A stretch of 64,000 nucleotides of DNA, taken from contig CAVVVP010000010.1 in NCBI GenBank assembly GCA_963751695.1, positions 310,001-374,000 on the forward strand, given 5' to 3'. The stretch is from SZUA-22 sp963751695 (GTDB lineage: Bacteria > Bacteroidota > Ignavibacteria > Ignavibacteriales > Melioribacteraceae). The notes under the pieces were generated by a model. The model did no database searches. It worked only from the letters and a program-made list of their open reading frames with translations, and was not told the DNA's origin. A program made the position numbers and the translations under genes. Positions within the stretch are counted from its first letter, which is position 1. Each line of letters starts with the position of its first letter. Positions 54,817 to 64,000 of this stretch are shown here, piece after piece.

Positions 54817-55677
54817 TTAAAAGTTGCCCAATTTTTCAGCTCTATTAATATAGGCTGTTATTTCTACATCTTTGCTTCTAACAATAGCTACAATAACTAT
54901 TAAACATGCTCTCATTGATTCTATGAGTTTAGTATCAGTTTTTATTTCTCTGCTTTGAATATTTTCTAAAGCAGTATAAAATATCTTATGCATATCTGAG
55001 AGTATATTAAATCCGATCTTTTCAGAAAGTTTACAGTTCTTCTTCATTATTGTAATAAACTTGGATATCTCTTCATCTGAAACTTTTTTATTATGGAGAT
55101 CTCTAAGAAGCTGTTCAAGTTTAGACACCGGTTTTAGGATTGTTTGTTCAAAATCATCAAAATCGAACTTGTTTTGTTCTTTTACTTCCTCCAGAATTAT
55201 CTCTTCCTTTAATGAATCTCGCTCTTCCAGCTCCTTTGGCTGTTTATCCTCATCTTCAAAGATTCTTTCAATTGTTTCTTCGGGAAATTTTTTAACAGCG
55301 GTAGCAGCACCAAGATCAATCGAAATTTCTTCTTCTTTTGGAGGAAATAAAATGGATCTTAATTGTTCGATATTTACTTGATCCAAGACATTACTTAGTT
55401 CAATTATAAGATTATTACTGTGTTCTTTAAATTTATCACTTAATTTCAAAAAATCCACATTGATATCATCGATATACCTATATGCTTCCCCAAGTTTTAT
55501 TCCAAACTTAGAAAGCTCAGTTTTAGTTTTTAAGAGGGAAATTTCATCTTTTAGCGATTCACTATTTTGAAGGTAATCTTTTAGCAAAGTTACTGTTTCA
55601 ATTCTATCCGGACTTAACCTTAAATTATTCGTTGCTAGTCCAATTGCTTGCAGTATGTAGTGTTTCGTAAAATCCAT
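54817..55677 (-). CDS. Hypothetical cytoplasmic helical protein
   Basis: No family recognised. The 286 residues are mostly helical: about 1-115 helical, about 115-175 acidic and probably unstructured (PPKEEEISIDL, DEDKQPKELEERD), about 180-286 a second helical bundle. No signal peptide or membrane segment. It starts two bases after the alr stop and is followed by manC, so it is part of a long minus-strand operon of cell-envelope and nucleotide genes. The two-bundle layout with an acidic linker suggests an adaptor. Confidence 0.7.
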   Translation of the reverse strand: MDFTKHYILQAIGLATNNLRLSPDRIETVTLLKDYLQNSESLKDEISLLKTKTELSKFGIKLGEAYRYIDDINVDFLKLSDKFKEHSNNLIIELSNVLDQVNIEQLRSILFPPKEEEISIDLGAATAVKKFPEETIERIFEDEDKQPKELEERDSLKEEIILEEVKEQNKFDFDDFEQTILKPVSKLEQLLRDLHNKKVSDEEISKFITIMKKNCKLSEKIGFNILSDMHKIFYTALENIQSREIKTDTKLIESMRACLIVIVAIVRSKDVEITAYINRAEKLGNF

Positions 55678-55679
55678 TT

Positions 55680-56786
55680 TTAAATTTTATAAACCCTTGG
55701 TACTCTTTTCCCAATTCCGCAAATTATTTCATATGGGATCGTATTTAAAACATTACACCAATCTATGGCACTTATTTGATGTTCTTTGGTTTTCCCAATC
55801 AGAATAATCTTATCATTAATTTTAACATTATCATTTGAAACATCAAACATAATTCTATCCATTGTTACTGTACCAACTTGGTTGTAAAGTTTGTTATTAA
55901 TTATGCCTTTCATATTATTAGTCAAATTGCGTCTAATTCCATCAGCGTATCCTATGGGTACGGAAGCAATTATTCTATCTCTCTTAGCAATAAACTTTCT
56001 ACCGTAACTTACAGAATCACCCTTCTTAATTTTAGAAATAGTTGAGACTTTTGAGATGACTGACATTACAGGTTTGAGTTTTATTGACTCCGTAGTTTCA
56101 TTTGACGGGTAGTATCCATATAAAGAAATCCCAACTCTAACCATATCTAAATAACTTTTCTCCATATCAAGAATAGCTCCACTATTAGCAGCGTGTTTAA
56201 TCCCATACTTTATTTTTATCCTATCTAAGTCCTCAATTACATTATTGAATCTTTGAAATTGTAAATTCGCAAAAGTTTTATCTTTTTCCTCACTTGTTGC
56301 AAAATGTGTATAGACTCCGTCAATATCAATATTAGGATTTTTCGTCAATTGCTGGACTAAATTAACAGCTTTTAAATAATGAACTCCTACCCTCCCCATT
56401 CCAGTATCAATATTTAGATGTATTTTTGTTTTTTTAGAAACTTTCTGCAGAAACTTTAATTGAGATAAGTCAGTAACTGTCGGAATAATTTTATATTTAA
56501 GACAATACTGAATATCATCTTTTTCAACTGGGGCAAAATAAAGAATTGGTTGTTTTGTTAATTTAGATTTTCTAAGTTCAATTGCCTCTTCGAGTAATGC
56601 AACTCCATAGAAAGCCGGTTTTATATCCTTGAGTGATTCTAAAGCTTCCACACATTTAACCATACCATGACCATATGCGTCCGCTTTAACCACGGTCATA
56701 ACTTTGGCATTATCAACCTTTCTACGAATATTCTTATAGTTGAAAAGAAGATTTCTGAGATTTATTTCGGCGTGAGTAGGTCGCAT
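55680..56786 (-). CDS. alr: Alanine racemase
   Basis: A 368-residue PLP enzyme that makes D-alanine for peptidoglycan. The PLP lysine is in VVKADAYGHG near residue 34, the second catalytic base region in MVRVGISLYGYYP near residue 215, with PIGYADGIRR and GTVTMDRIMFDVS further on. Full length, no fused MurF. First gene of the minus-strand run ending at folC. Confidence 0.95.
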   Translation of the reverse strand: MRPTHAEINLRNLLFNYKNIRRKVDNAKVMTVVKADAYGHGMVKCVEALESLKDIKPAFYGVALLEEAIELRKSKLTKQPILYFAPVEKDDIQYCLKYKIIPTVTDLSQLKFLQKVSKKTKIHLNIDTGMGRVGVHYLKAVNLVQQLTKNPNIDIDGVYTHFATSEEKDKTFANLQFQRFNNVIEDLDRIKIKYGIKHAANSGAILDMEKSYLDMVRVGISLYGYYPSNETTESIKLKPVMSVISKVSTISKIKKGDSVSYGRKFIAKRDRIIASVPIGYADGIRRNLTNNMKGIINNKLYNQVGTVTMDRIMFDVSNDNVKINDKIILIGKTKEHQISAIDWCNVLNTIPYEIICGIGKRVPRVYKI

Positions 56787-56986
56787 TTATGAAATAGTTA
56801 TTCTTGAGATCACACTATGAAAAATAATAAAATATCTATTCACTTTTATAATTTTAGATTAAGTAAAAAACTATTTTATATTTAATAATTAAAATTTGTA
56901 TATTTTATCAATTAAAATAACACCTTAAATATTATTTATTGGTTTATTATTAAATTCTCAAATTATTCATTAAAAAAGGAGTAAAA

Positions 56987-57532
56987 ATGAAATTTTTAAA
57001 ATTCTTTCTTCTAGCATCTGTATTAGTTCTAGGAACAGTTCATGCTCAAAAAGGGGTAATGAAAATTGCACCATCAATTGTTGTAGCTTTTCCACAAGAA
57101 GGTACTAATACAGGCTTTGGTATTAATGGTATGTTTATGTACGGTATCAATGAGAATATTGATTTAACCGGTACTATTGGATATATTAGCTGGGGTTACA
57201 GTGGAATTGATGCTTCATTTTCTTCTGTACCATTATTATTCGGTGGAAGATATTCATTTCATGTTGAAGGAACAATTACTCCTTATGCTGCCGCAGAATT
57301 AGGATTCCATTTTGCAAGCACTTCTGTTGAAATTCCAAGTTATTCTTTCGGAGGTGTAACTTATGGTGGAAATTCTGTTTCTGCCTCTAGCACAGAATTC
57401 GGTTTCGGTATCGGTGGTGGAGCTTATTTCCAAGTTGGTGAGAGTGTTGTGATTGATGGTAACATTCAATTCAATACTATTGGAAGTGGTAATTTCTTCT
57501 CTATTGAAGGTGGTGTAGTTTTCGAAATTTAA
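56987..57532 (+). CDS. Small outer-membrane beta-barrel protein
   Basis: A 181-residue protein with a signal peptide (about 1-21, ending VHAQ). The mature part consists of alternating strands with glycine and aromatic residues (GFGINGMFMYGINENI, TPYAAAELGFHFAST, EFGFGIGGGAYFQVG), as in OmpA/OmpW-like eight-stranded barrels. Ends in an aromatic-hydrophobic strand. An AGGAG ribosome site precedes the ATG. Its own terminator follows. Function unknown, likely a structural or minor porin. Confidence 0.83.
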   Translation: MKFLKFFLLASVLVLGTVHAQKGVMKIAPSIVVAFPQEGTNTGFGINGMFMYGINENIDLTGTIGYISWGYSGIDASFSSVPLLFGGRYSFHVEGTITPYAAAELGFHFASTSVEIPSYSFGGVTYGGNSVSASSTEFGFGIGGGAYFQVGESVVIDGNIQFNTIGSGNFFSIEGGVVFEI

Positions 57533-57552
57533 GTAAAATTTTTGTTTAACAT

Positions 57553-57582
57553 AAAGTCCGACTCTTTAATGTCGGACTTTTT
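57553..57582 (+). terminator. Rho-independent terminator
   Basis: AAAGTCCGAC (57553-57562) pairs with GTCGGACTTT (57571-57580) around an eight-base loop and leads into a T run, 21 bases after the outer-membrane protein's stop. Confidence 0.9.
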
Positions 57583-57647
57583 ATTCTCCTATCCTTAATA
57601 TTATTTCCGATATTACTATATTTAGATTATTAATAAAAAAAAGTGGA

Positions 57648-57977
57648 ATGAAAATGCTTGTAACAACAACAAATTCTGTCGAAGGAAAAAAGATCACAAA
57701 ATATTTTGGACTTGTAACAGGTGAGGCCATCCTTGGAGCAAATATTTTCAAAGATTTTTTTGCTGGAATAAGAGATATTGTTGGTGGTCGTTCATCAGCA
57801 TATGAAAAAGAATTAAGACATGCGAAGGATATTGCACTTGAAGAGATGAAAGATCAAGCCAAGGCACTTGGTGGCAACGCAATTATTGCTGTTGATCTTG
57901 ACTATGAGAGTCTAGGACAAGGTAGCATGCTTATGGTTACAGCAACAGGAACAGCTGTGCTTATTGAAGATGCTTAA
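57648..57977 (+). CDS. YbjQ/UPF0145-family protein
   Basis: A 109-residue cytoplasmic protein of the YbjQ (heavy-metal-binding-domain-like) family. Typical features are the N-terminal TTTNSVEGKKI, GANIFKDFFAGIRDIVGGRS near residue 30-50, ALEEMKDQAKALGGNAIIAV and a final strand. Members form pentamers; their role is not known. The start could be ATG 57648 or ATG 57654. It ends two bases from the convergent porin-like gene with no terminator between. Confidence 0.9.
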   Translation: MKMLVTTTNSVEGKKITKYFGLVTGEAILGANIFKDFFAGIRDIVGGRSSAYEKELRHAKDIALEEMKDQAKALGGNAIIAVDLDYESLGQGSMLMVTATGTAVLIEDA

Positions 57978-57978
57978 A

Positions 57979-59463
57979 TTATAATCGAAAAGAGGTTGTA
58001 AAAATTGCATTATGGGACTGAATATCATTAGTCACCGTAGATAATCCAGTTCCATAATTTTCGTTTATTACTGTCCACCATCCGTAAGTATACCCAATAT
58101 CAAACTCTAAATCATCACCGAATCTAAAACCAAGACCCGCTGTAACGAATTTCTGGTCATAGCTGAAATCAACTTTGCCAGTTTCTCTTTTTTGATCAAT
58201 ATGGCTTGGTGTAATTTGGAGCATAGCGCCGGCTCTTGCAGATAAACCAGTAAGTGGAAGTCTGAATTCCAAACCCCCATTTAATCTTAATGCACCTTCA
58301 TGATTAGCTTTTAGATATTTATTTACACTTGCTTGATCTGTATAATCCAATCCACCTTCATACTGAATTTGACTATAATCGATATAAGTTGCTTGTAAAG
58401 CCCCTGTGACAATCCACAGATTTACCATTGCCCCAGCTGTAAACTCAAATGGTGTAGAAATTTTATATCTTTTATCCTTTTCTTCCATTAAATAATCTTG
58501 AGTATACCCTTTTGCGAATCGCGATACTGCCTGATATGTATAATTTTCAATGATTGTAAAATGAGTCGGTGTTTTAAAGGAAACTGCTACTCCAATAAAA
58601 TTCCATAATTTTATAAGAAGACCTAATCTAAAATCATATCCATTTATAGACCATTCACGTGTTTCTCTCTTAGTCATTATCGAAAATCCAACGGTATTCG
58701 GATCATTTGGATCAGTTTGTAAAGCACTGTAATTTGAATAAATATCAGTTTCACTATACTCACTATCACCCAAATAACTACCGACGTGATAGTTAACACT
58801 TCCACCGAGAAAAATGTTAGGAGCAAACTCATATGCAGTTCCTAAAGACCACGCATTCAGTCCTCCACTTTCTAAATCGTAACCACTCTGCTGAAGTTTT
58901 CCATCAAATACAGTTTCATCCCTTAAATATTCCTCTGAAACGGGATCGTAGATTGGATAACTTAGCCTCAGATCTCTTGAAACATCAAAATTATTTGAAG
59001 TAAGATCTTCTATCATAGTAGTATTATTACTATATCCTGTAAACTGCCGAGCCCTATTAAAATCAGTAGTATGAGTATAACCAAGAGCCAGAGAAAATGC
59101 GTTTGTTGTGTCAGAATTCAGTTGAAAAACTAAACCAAACTGACTAAAAGTTGTAGTACTATTTGAAAAAGGTGTTATTGTATTTTGAAAACTTGATTTA
59201 TTATCATACAAATTATAATTAACAGAAGCAGTAAACTCAGTTCCCTCAATTAAAGCCAAAGTGGCAGGATTAAAAAGCACACCAGAGTAATCATTACCGA
59301 TAGTCGAATACGTATTTCCAATACCCATAGAACGAGCATTGGAGTACATTGGCGGTTTTGACAAACGAATAGCATCTTCGACTGTTTGTCCATTGATAAA
59401 AGTAAAAGTAACGAAAAATAAAGCTAAGAATATTTTATTAGTAACAGAAAACGCACCTGACAT
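57979..59463 (-). CDS. OmpP1/FadL-type outer-membrane transport protein
   Basis: About 494 residues with a signal peptide (about 1-26). The conserved N-terminal segment of the family is visible (SNARSMGIGNTYSTIGNDYSG, then VLFNPATLAL), followed by a long beta-barrel with alternating aromatic residues and an aromatic last residue region (NAIFTTSFRL). FadL-type proteins let hydrophobic compounds, such as long-chain fatty acids, cross the outer membrane by diffusion. The ATG at 59463 with a GGAG site is preferred over TTG 59478. It is the last gene of a minus-strand group with FMN reductase and an MFS transporter. Confidence 0.85.
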   Translation of the reverse strand: MSGAFSVTNKIFLALFFVTFTFINGQTVEDAIRLSKPPMYSNARSMGIGNTYSTIGNDYSGVLFNPATLALIEGTEFTASVNYNLYDNKSSFQNTITPFSNSTTTFSQFGLVFQLNSDTTNAFSLALGYTHTTDFNRARQFTGYSNNTTMIEDLTSNNFDVSRDLRLSYPIYDPVSEEYLRDETVFDGKLQQSGYDLESGGLNAWSLGTAYEFAPNIFLGGSVNYHVGSYLGDSEYSETDIYSNYSALQTDPNDPNTVGFSIMTKRETREWSINGYDFRLGLLIKLWNFIGVAVSFKTPTHFTIIENYTYQAVSRFAKGYTQDYLMEEKDKRYKISTPFEFTAGAMVNLWIVTGALQATYIDYSQIQYEGGLDYTDQASVNKYLKANHEGALRLNGGLEFRLPLTGLSARAGAMLQITPSHIDQKRETGKVDFSYDQKFVTAGLGFRFGDDLEFDIGYTYGWWTVINENYGTGLSTVTNDIQSHNAIFTTSFRL

Positions 59464-59535
59464 CAAAATCTCCAACAATAGTTAGTGCTATATAAAGAAT
59501 TTATTAGTAAAAACATATGTAAAATTTGAGTACTA

Positions 59536-60132
59536 TTAGCACTTTTGCTCTCTGACTATCTCTTCCAGCGCTAGTTTTGGACATATTTTTTCTTTAATAT
59601 AATTCATCAGATTTTGGGATACTGATTGAATTCTTTTTTCGATTTTTGGGGTAATACATTCCCCTTTTTCATTGAAATGACTTTCAACTTTCGGTATCGA
59701 TACACTACCGGGAAGAATAAAACCTCCAACATGCGCACAAACACCTCTCAAACTTTCTATTGATTTGATCGCTCCAATATCCCCAGATGCAACACCTAAA
59801 AGTACTATCGGTTTGCCTGATAACTTAGAGGGATAACCAAGATTTTCAATTATAAGTTTCAGGATTGAGCTATATGTTCCGTGATACTCTGGAGTAGCTA
59901 AAACAACTCCAGTTGCTTTCTCAACAATTGCTTGTATTTTTTTCGGATCTGTTGATGAAGATTTAGCTGCTGGGAATGGTAAATCTAGATCAGAGGGGTC
60001 TATCACATCAACAATGAATTCGGGGTGTTTCTCAAATTCTTCAATAGCAATTTTAGCCGCTTTTCGTGTATTACTTTCACCTCTGATACTGCCTAATATT
60101 ACAGCAACTCTGAACTCTCTTTTAGTTTTCAT
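59536..60132 (-). CDS. NADPH-dependent FMN reductase family protein
   Basis: A 198-residue flavodoxin-like reductase. The phosphate loop of the FMN site is GSIRGESNTRKAA near residue 14, and the second FMN loop TPEYHGTYSSILK near residue 80. Family members reduce FMN, quinones, azo dyes or chromate with NAD(P)H; the native substrate is not evident. It starts 24 bases after the MFS transporter stop. Confidence 0.9.
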   Translation of the reverse strand: MKTKREFRVAVILGSIRGESNTRKAAKIAIEEFEKHPEFIVDVIDPSDLDLPFPAAKSSSTDPKKIQAIVEKATGVVLATPEYHGTYSSILKLIIENLGYPSKLSGKPIVLLGVASGDIGAIKSIESLRGVCAHVGGFILPGSVSIPKVESHFNEKGECITPKIEKRIQSVSQNLMNYIKEKICPKLALEEIVREQKC

Positions 60133-60156
60133 TTGAAAACACCTTTCTTGATACTT

Positions 60157-61566
60157 TTATTTAGTATCATCATGTTTTGTTTTAAAACCTTTTTGCATCC
60201 ATCCTTTTGCTAGTATTAGTCCAATTGGGGACACCATTGCAATACATCCATAAATTAGCCACATTGTCTCCGTATTCATATCAATTGGTAGCGTGTCATC
60301 TGGACAATACTGCATCAAAAACCATCCTGAATATAAGCTTGTAATAACTTTTGTTAAAAACCAAGGGAACTGTCCAATTCCCATGTAAATTCCCGTCATT
60401 CCTTTTGGAGCAATTTCCGCAACCCATTGTAGGAATCTTGGCTGCCACATTGCTTCACCGAAAGTCATAATAATTAAAAATGCCATTAAAGTATAAAGAT
60501 TTGGACCTAAGACTAATATAAAAGTTGGTAAAGCCATGATAAGTGTACCAAGCACCATCATATTGTAAGTATTTTTCTTTGATGTTAAAGCAGCAACAAC
60601 CGGAGCTAAAATAAAAATCAATAATGGATTAAGATTAACAAATAATTCAAAATTATCACTCACAAATCCTTCAAATGCTCTTTTTGTATATAGTGGAAGT
60701 GTTAACCAATTGTGAGCAAATAATGTCTGGACGAAAATTAGAATAAAAATAAAATAAAGAAATCTTAAATCTTTTAGAGGAAAATTCTTCATATAAAATA
60801 GTAATTTCTCTTTTGCAGACATTTGCTCTAATTCATCTTTCTCTTCTGTTTCCTTTACTTCCTCAGGCTCAGCATCGGCTAGTGCCTTAGCCATTGCTTT
60901 TTTTGTGATTATGAAATAGACTAATCCAATTCCAACAACCGTTAAGACAGCATATACCCAAAATACTCCTGTAATTCCAAATGTTTTTCTTAGAGGTGGT
61001 GAAATTAGTCCAGGTAAGAACCCTCCCAAGTTCATCAATGCATATAACATTGCATAACCCATTGCAGCTGTTTTTTCATTGGTCAGTTGTTTTACTCCGA
61101 CATAGCAAGCTGGTTGATAAATTCCATAACCTAAAATTATTCCAAGAATACCCAGCATTGAAATTATATGGGCTGAATTCCACAATCCCGAGACACCGAC
61201 ATCTGGGGAGATCGTAAGTAAAATTCTTCCAACTAACATTAAAGACAAAGAAATTAGGAGGGCCTTTCTCAAGCCAATCCAGTCAACCGTTGCACCGAGA
61301 AATAGCATGGCTATTGTAATCCCGGCAGTCAGAACTCCAACCATTCTTCCAGCATCAATATCATCTAATCCGATAAAATCATTAAAAAAGATTGCTAGTA
61401 GCCCAACAACTCCGAAATAAGTTAATCCTTCAAGAACATAAGATAAATTTAAGCCCAAAAGAGCTCTTGAAGTATGAGCAAGATCAATGAAGGGTTGTGT
61501 CAATTCCTTAGAAATATCCTTAACAAATGATTTCTTTTTATATCCTTTTTTTGATTGTTCAGTCAT
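60157..61566 (-). CDS. MFS transporter (oligopeptide/POT-like)
   Basis: A 469-residue permease with about twelve membrane helices and a charged cytoplasmic loop near residue 230-255 (EPEEVKETEEKDELE). The general shape, and segments GTVDWIGLRK-like after helix 2 (GATVDWIGLRKALL) and GYGIYQPACYVGVKQLT, fit the major facilitator group near peptide transporters. The substrate is unknown. It starts 13 bases after the murB stop, so it is co-transcribed with a peptidoglycan gene, which would fit uptake of peptides from cell-wall recycling. That is inference. Confidence 0.83.
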   Translation of the reverse strand: MTEQSKKGYKKKSFVKDISKELTQPFIDLAHTSRALLGLNLSYVLEGLTYFGVVGLLAIFFNDFIGLDDIDAGRMVGVLTAGITIAMLFLGATVDWIGLRKALLISLSLMLVGRILLTISPDVGVSGLWNSAHIISMLGILGIILGYGIYQPACYVGVKQLTNEKTAAMGYAMLYALMNLGGFLPGLISPPLRKTFGITGVFWVYAVLTVVGIGLVYFIITKKAMAKALADAEPEEVKETEEKDELEQMSAKEKLLFYMKNFPLKDLRFLYFIFILIFVQTLFAHNWLTLPLYTKRAFEGFVSDNFELFVNLNPLLIFILAPVVAALTSKKNTYNMMVLGTLIMALPTFILVLGPNLYTLMAFLIIMTFGEAMWQPRFLQWVAEIAPKGMTGIYMGIGQFPWFLTKVITSLYSGWFLMQYCPDDTLPIDMNTETMWLIYGCIAMVSPIGLILAKGWMQKGFKTKHDDTK

Positions 61567-61579
61567 ATATCACCATAAA

Positions 61580-62263
61580 TTAAATTATATTTACTTCGGG
61601 AGTAAGGTTGATCCCAAAATTATTTTTTACTTTTTCTATAACATATTCGGTAAAGTTCTTAATATCAGATCCATTTGCCTTTCCGTAATTAACTATAACT
61701 AAGGCTTGTTTATCATATACACCAACATCTCCAACTCTTAGGCCTTTTATACCGCATGTCTCTATTAACCATCCAGCAGAAATCTTAACAAGATCCTTTC
61801 CAACTGTAAATCCTTGCAATTCTTCAAAATTAGTTTTGATTTCATCAAAAACTTGCTTTGCGATTATTGGATTTTTAAAGAAACTACCCGCATTTCCTAA
61901 TTTTTCTGGATCAGGTAACTTGCTTTGACGTATCTGAATTACAGCATTTCTAACAGTTTCTGCATTAATATCGCTGATATTTACATCGGTGAAGAACTCA
62001 CTAAGAGCTGAGTATTGCAAATTGGGTTTTTCTTTCTTTGAAAGTTTAAAGACAACAGATGTTACAACAAAATCATGATTAAGTTGATTTTTAAATATAC
62101 TATCTCTGTAATTGAAATTACAATCTGATTTTTCAATTATCAAAGTCTCTGAAGAGTTTATTTCGAGGCCATTTACAGAAACAATGAAATCAGAAACTTC
62201 GACTCCATAAGCTCCAATATTCTGAATTGGAGAAGCACCAACAGTTCCAGGAATCAATGACAA
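61580..62263 (-). CDS. murB: UDP-N-acetylenolpyruvoylglucosamine reductase, C-terminal part (frameshifted)
   Basis: The larger part of MurB, which reduces UDP-GlcNAc-enolpyruvate to UDP-MurNAc. Seen: SLIPGTVGASPIQNIGAYG (FAD-domain loop), the proton-donor serine in LGNAGSFFKNP near residue 127, and the C-terminal Glu-containing LKISAGWLIE-type region (KISAGWLIETCG). The open frame extends upstream to about 62385 without a good start, and codes the missing piece IIIEVNAGYDWDSF before 62263. Removing one base of the T5 run at 62384-62388 fuses it to the N-terminal part at 62361-62597 and gives 338 residues, a normal MurB length. As the enzyme is usually essential, a sequence error is likely. 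Confidence 0.9.
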   Translation of the reverse strand: MSLIPGTVGASPIQNIGAYGVEVSDFIVSVNGLEINSSETLIIEKSDCNFNYRDSIFKNQLNHDFVVTSVVFKLSKKEKPNLQYSALSEFFTDVNISDINAETVRNAVIQIRQSKLPDPEKLGNAGSFFKNPIIAKQVFDEIKTNFEELQGFTVGKDLVKISAGWLIETCGIKGLRVGDVGVYDKQALVIVNYGKANGSDIKNFTEYVIEKVKNNFGINLTPEVNII

Positions 62264-62360
62264 ATTTTCAAGTCCAAACCAATTATTTAAGATTGTATAT
62301 TCTACAAATGAATCCCAATCATAACCAGCATTAACTTCAATAATTATTTCATCATCACTC

Positions 62361-62597
62361 TCAGAAAGAATATTTAATCTCTTTTTGTGAAACTTTCATG
62401 ACGATTCCATCAAAATCTTGAGTAAATAGAATGTTGCTTCCCCCACCCAAAATTAGATATTTTTCATCCTTGAATTTTTTTGATTGAATAAGGTTCTGAA
62501 TATCCTCTAAGCTTTGAGTTTCACAAAAGTATTTAGCTGAAATATCAATGTTGAAAGTATTGAAATGTAAGAGTGATTGGTTCTCGAGTATATTCAT
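62361..62597 (-). CDS. murB: UDP-N-acetylenolpyruvoylglucosamine reductase, N-terminal part (frameshifted)
   Basis: The first 78 codons of MurB. The FAD-binding motif YLILGGGSNILF is near residue 46-57, and NTFNID is an early family marker. True MurB sequence ends at KVSQK, and the last residues (EIKYSF) are out of frame. The ATG at 62597 is 57 bases after the comEC stop. It is half of the gene continued at 61580-62263. Confidence 0.88.
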   Translation of the reverse strand: MNILENQSLLHFNTFNIDISAKYFCETQSLEDIQNLIQSKKFKDEKYLILGGGSNILFTQDFDGIVMKVSQKEIKYSF

Positions 62598-62654
62598 ATA
62601 TTAATTTCTATTATTAACTCTCTAAAGTTATAAGTATCCTTAAATAATTAAAAG

Positions 62655-64000
62655 CTAATTATCTCTCCAGTCTATTTTTATAAGATTCGAACCATCTGAA
62701 TTATAAATTATTGCTCCCTCTTCATCGGTTCTATCAATACTGATTTGTGCCTGTTGGAATCTTCTGATGATTTCGGGAGAAGGATGATTAAAATTATTAT
62801 CAATCCCAGCACTAATTAGAGCAATTTCAGGATCCACAAATGACATAAATCCCGGTGATGAACTAGTTTTGCTCCCATGATGACCAGCTTTTAGAACATC
62901 TACTTGAAGAAATTCACCATATGTTTTAGTTAATAATCTTTCAGCTCTTTTTTCAGCATCCCCCACAAAGAGGAAAGTGTTTTTTCCATGAATAATTTTA
63001 TAAACACCGCTTTTATTATTCGTGTCAAAGCGATTATATTCTGAATTAGTCGTGTCATTTAATATGTACATCCTAGCGTTCCCAAAATCAATAGTTCGTC
63101 TTGAATAGTATTCTACTTCAATCTTATTCTCATAAAGAAGATTCTCAAATTCAATATCTTTCGATAAATTAGTATCCAGTTTTGATTTATAGATCTTTGC
63201 AACCAAACCATTTTTAACCAAGTAGTTAAAACCTTTATAGTGATCGCTATCCATATGTGACACAAATGCATAATCAATCTTTTCAATTCCCAGTTGTTTC
63301 ATTAATGGTGCAATTACTCTTTCACCATTATCAAATGTAGGAGTTGAATTTCCTGCATCTATCAGTCCATACTCCTCATTGGGAAATTTGAGTAAGATCC
63401 CATCCCCCTGGCCAATATCTATCATTAACACTGAAAACTTACCTTCTGGGAGTAATTCTTCGTCATCAATATGTAGATAGATCAAGGAATTTAAAACAGC
63501 CAGAATAAAAAGTAATGATAAAGCGATACGATTTGAAAAGTGCTTTAATGCGTAAAGAAATCCTATGAAAAAAAGATAGTACAAAACTGAGTCCACAAAT
63601 GAAAAACTACCAATAAAGAAATGAGATAATTTTAGTTCTCCCAGCGTAGATACCAAAAAGAATAGAAAATCTGTAATCAGCATATTTGCAGAACTGAAAA
63701 TGAGTGCTCCCCATGTCCAAAATGTGCTCACGATCAATGATAAAATCCCTAAACTTACAATGACACCAATCATAGGGATAACTAATATATTTGCGAGCAA
63801 AGAGATTACCGAAAGCTTATGAAAGTAAATTAAAGTAAAAGGGAGCGTACCTAGTTGAGCTGCAAACGAAACAGCTGAAAACAGTAGCAGATATTTAGTA
63901 AAATTGCTTTTTAAATCTAACTCTTTAATCCATTTACCTAGCAAAGGATAGAACAGCAAGATTGAGAGTACTGCGGAAAACGACAATTGGAACCCGGGAT
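62655..64000 (-). CDS. comEC: ComEC/Rec2-type DNA uptake protein (5' end beyond window)
   Basis: The C-terminal 448 or so residues. At the window edge the frame reads PGFQLSFSAVL, the conserved start of the ComEC membrane domain's core, so the true start lies outside. About seven membrane helices follow, then a metallo-beta-lactamase domain from about residue 185 of the visible part (VLMIDIGQGDGILL, FVSHMDSDHYKGF, FVGDAEKRAE, LKAGHHGSKTSSS). ComEC forms the inner-membrane channel for single-stranded DNA in natural transformation, and the beta-lactamase-like domain is a probable nuclease. Both HxDxDH and GHHGS-type metal motifs are intact. Confidence 0.93.
   Translation of the reverse strand, partial: PGFQLSFSAVLSILLFYPLLGKWIKELDLKSNFTKYLLLFSAVSFAAQLGTLPFTLIYFHKLSVISLLANILVIPMIGVIVSLGILSLIVSTFWTWGALIFSSANMLITDFLFFLVSTLGELKLSHFFIGSFSFVDSVLYYLFFIGFLYALKHFSNRIALSLLFILAVLNSLIYLHIDDEELLPEGKFSVLMIDIGQGDGILLKFPNEEYGLIDAGNSTPTFDNGERVIAPLMKQLGIEKIDYAFVSHMDSDHYKGFNYLVKNGLVAKIYKSKLDTNLSKDIEFENLLYENKIEVEYYSRRTIDFGNARMYILNDTTNSEYNRFDTNNKSGVYKIIHGKNTFLFVGDAEKRAERLLTKTYGEFLQVDVLKAGHHGSKTSSSPGFMSFVDPEIALISAGIDNNFNHPSPEIIRRFQQAQISIDRTDEEGAIIYNSDGSNLIKIDWRDN

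Overview
The window looks like the chromosome of a low-G+C, Gram-negative member of the Bacteroidota/Chlorobiota/Ignavibacteriota group, most likely Ignavibacteria-like. The evidence is type IX secretion (T9SS) C-terminal sorting domains of the 'YPNPFNPST' kind, SusC-like TonB receptors paired with a DUF4249-type lipoprotein, a GWxTD protein, a 'two-component propeller' sensor, a perfect Bacteroidetes-type promoter before adk (TTTG-N19-TATATTTG), and a trimeric [FeFe] hydrogenase. Genus cannot be fixed from the sequence.

Layout. 1-6953 (minus): a signalling cassette of propeller/PP2C phosphatase, cyclic-nucleotide-binding protein, zinc-ribbon adenylate cyclase-ATPase-TPR protein (frameshifted) and HD protein. 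7065-13328 (minus): a very large secreted protein in two frames (LamG, beta-helix, metzincin, VWA, an 18-bp tandem repeat coding a W-E-N-A-L hexapeptide, T9SS tail) plus a small secreted protein. 13329-14081: AT-rich, no gene seen. 14082-17060 (plus): STAS, flavoprotein, unknown protein, STAS. 17123-23369: an accessory, scarred region with an RteC-like protein, a truncated aldo-keto reductase fused to TPRs, a serine recombinase, a tyrosine integrase beside tRNA-Arg(ACG), small orphan genes, and an integrase fragment abutting a truncated S41 peptidase. 24196-30224: mutarotase, unknown gene, cytidylate-kinase-like protein, EamA transporter, TonB receptor. 30277-35790 (minus): histidine kinase, hydABC-type [FeFe] hydrogenase, receiver protein. 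36013-43480 (minus): operon of TonB receptor, DUF4249 lipoprotein, double rhodanese lipoprotein without catalytic cysteines, and T9SS protein. 43617-64000: mostly housekeeping (tRNA-Arg(TCG), tadA, adk, ftsE, pdxA, rho, folC, pyrD/pyrK, rpiB-like, manC, alr, OmpP1/FadL-type porin, FMN reductase, MFS transporter, murB, comEC).

A thread through the window is single-base frame breaks. Five genes are broken so that one inserted or deleted base restores a full-length family member: cyclase, metzincin-VWA, galM, receiver and murB. Because murB is normally essential, sequencing or assembly indels are the simplest explanation and should be excluded before any of the five is called a pseudogene. The AKR-TPR fusion and the integrase/S41 junction are different: whole domains are missing, which indicates real recombination.
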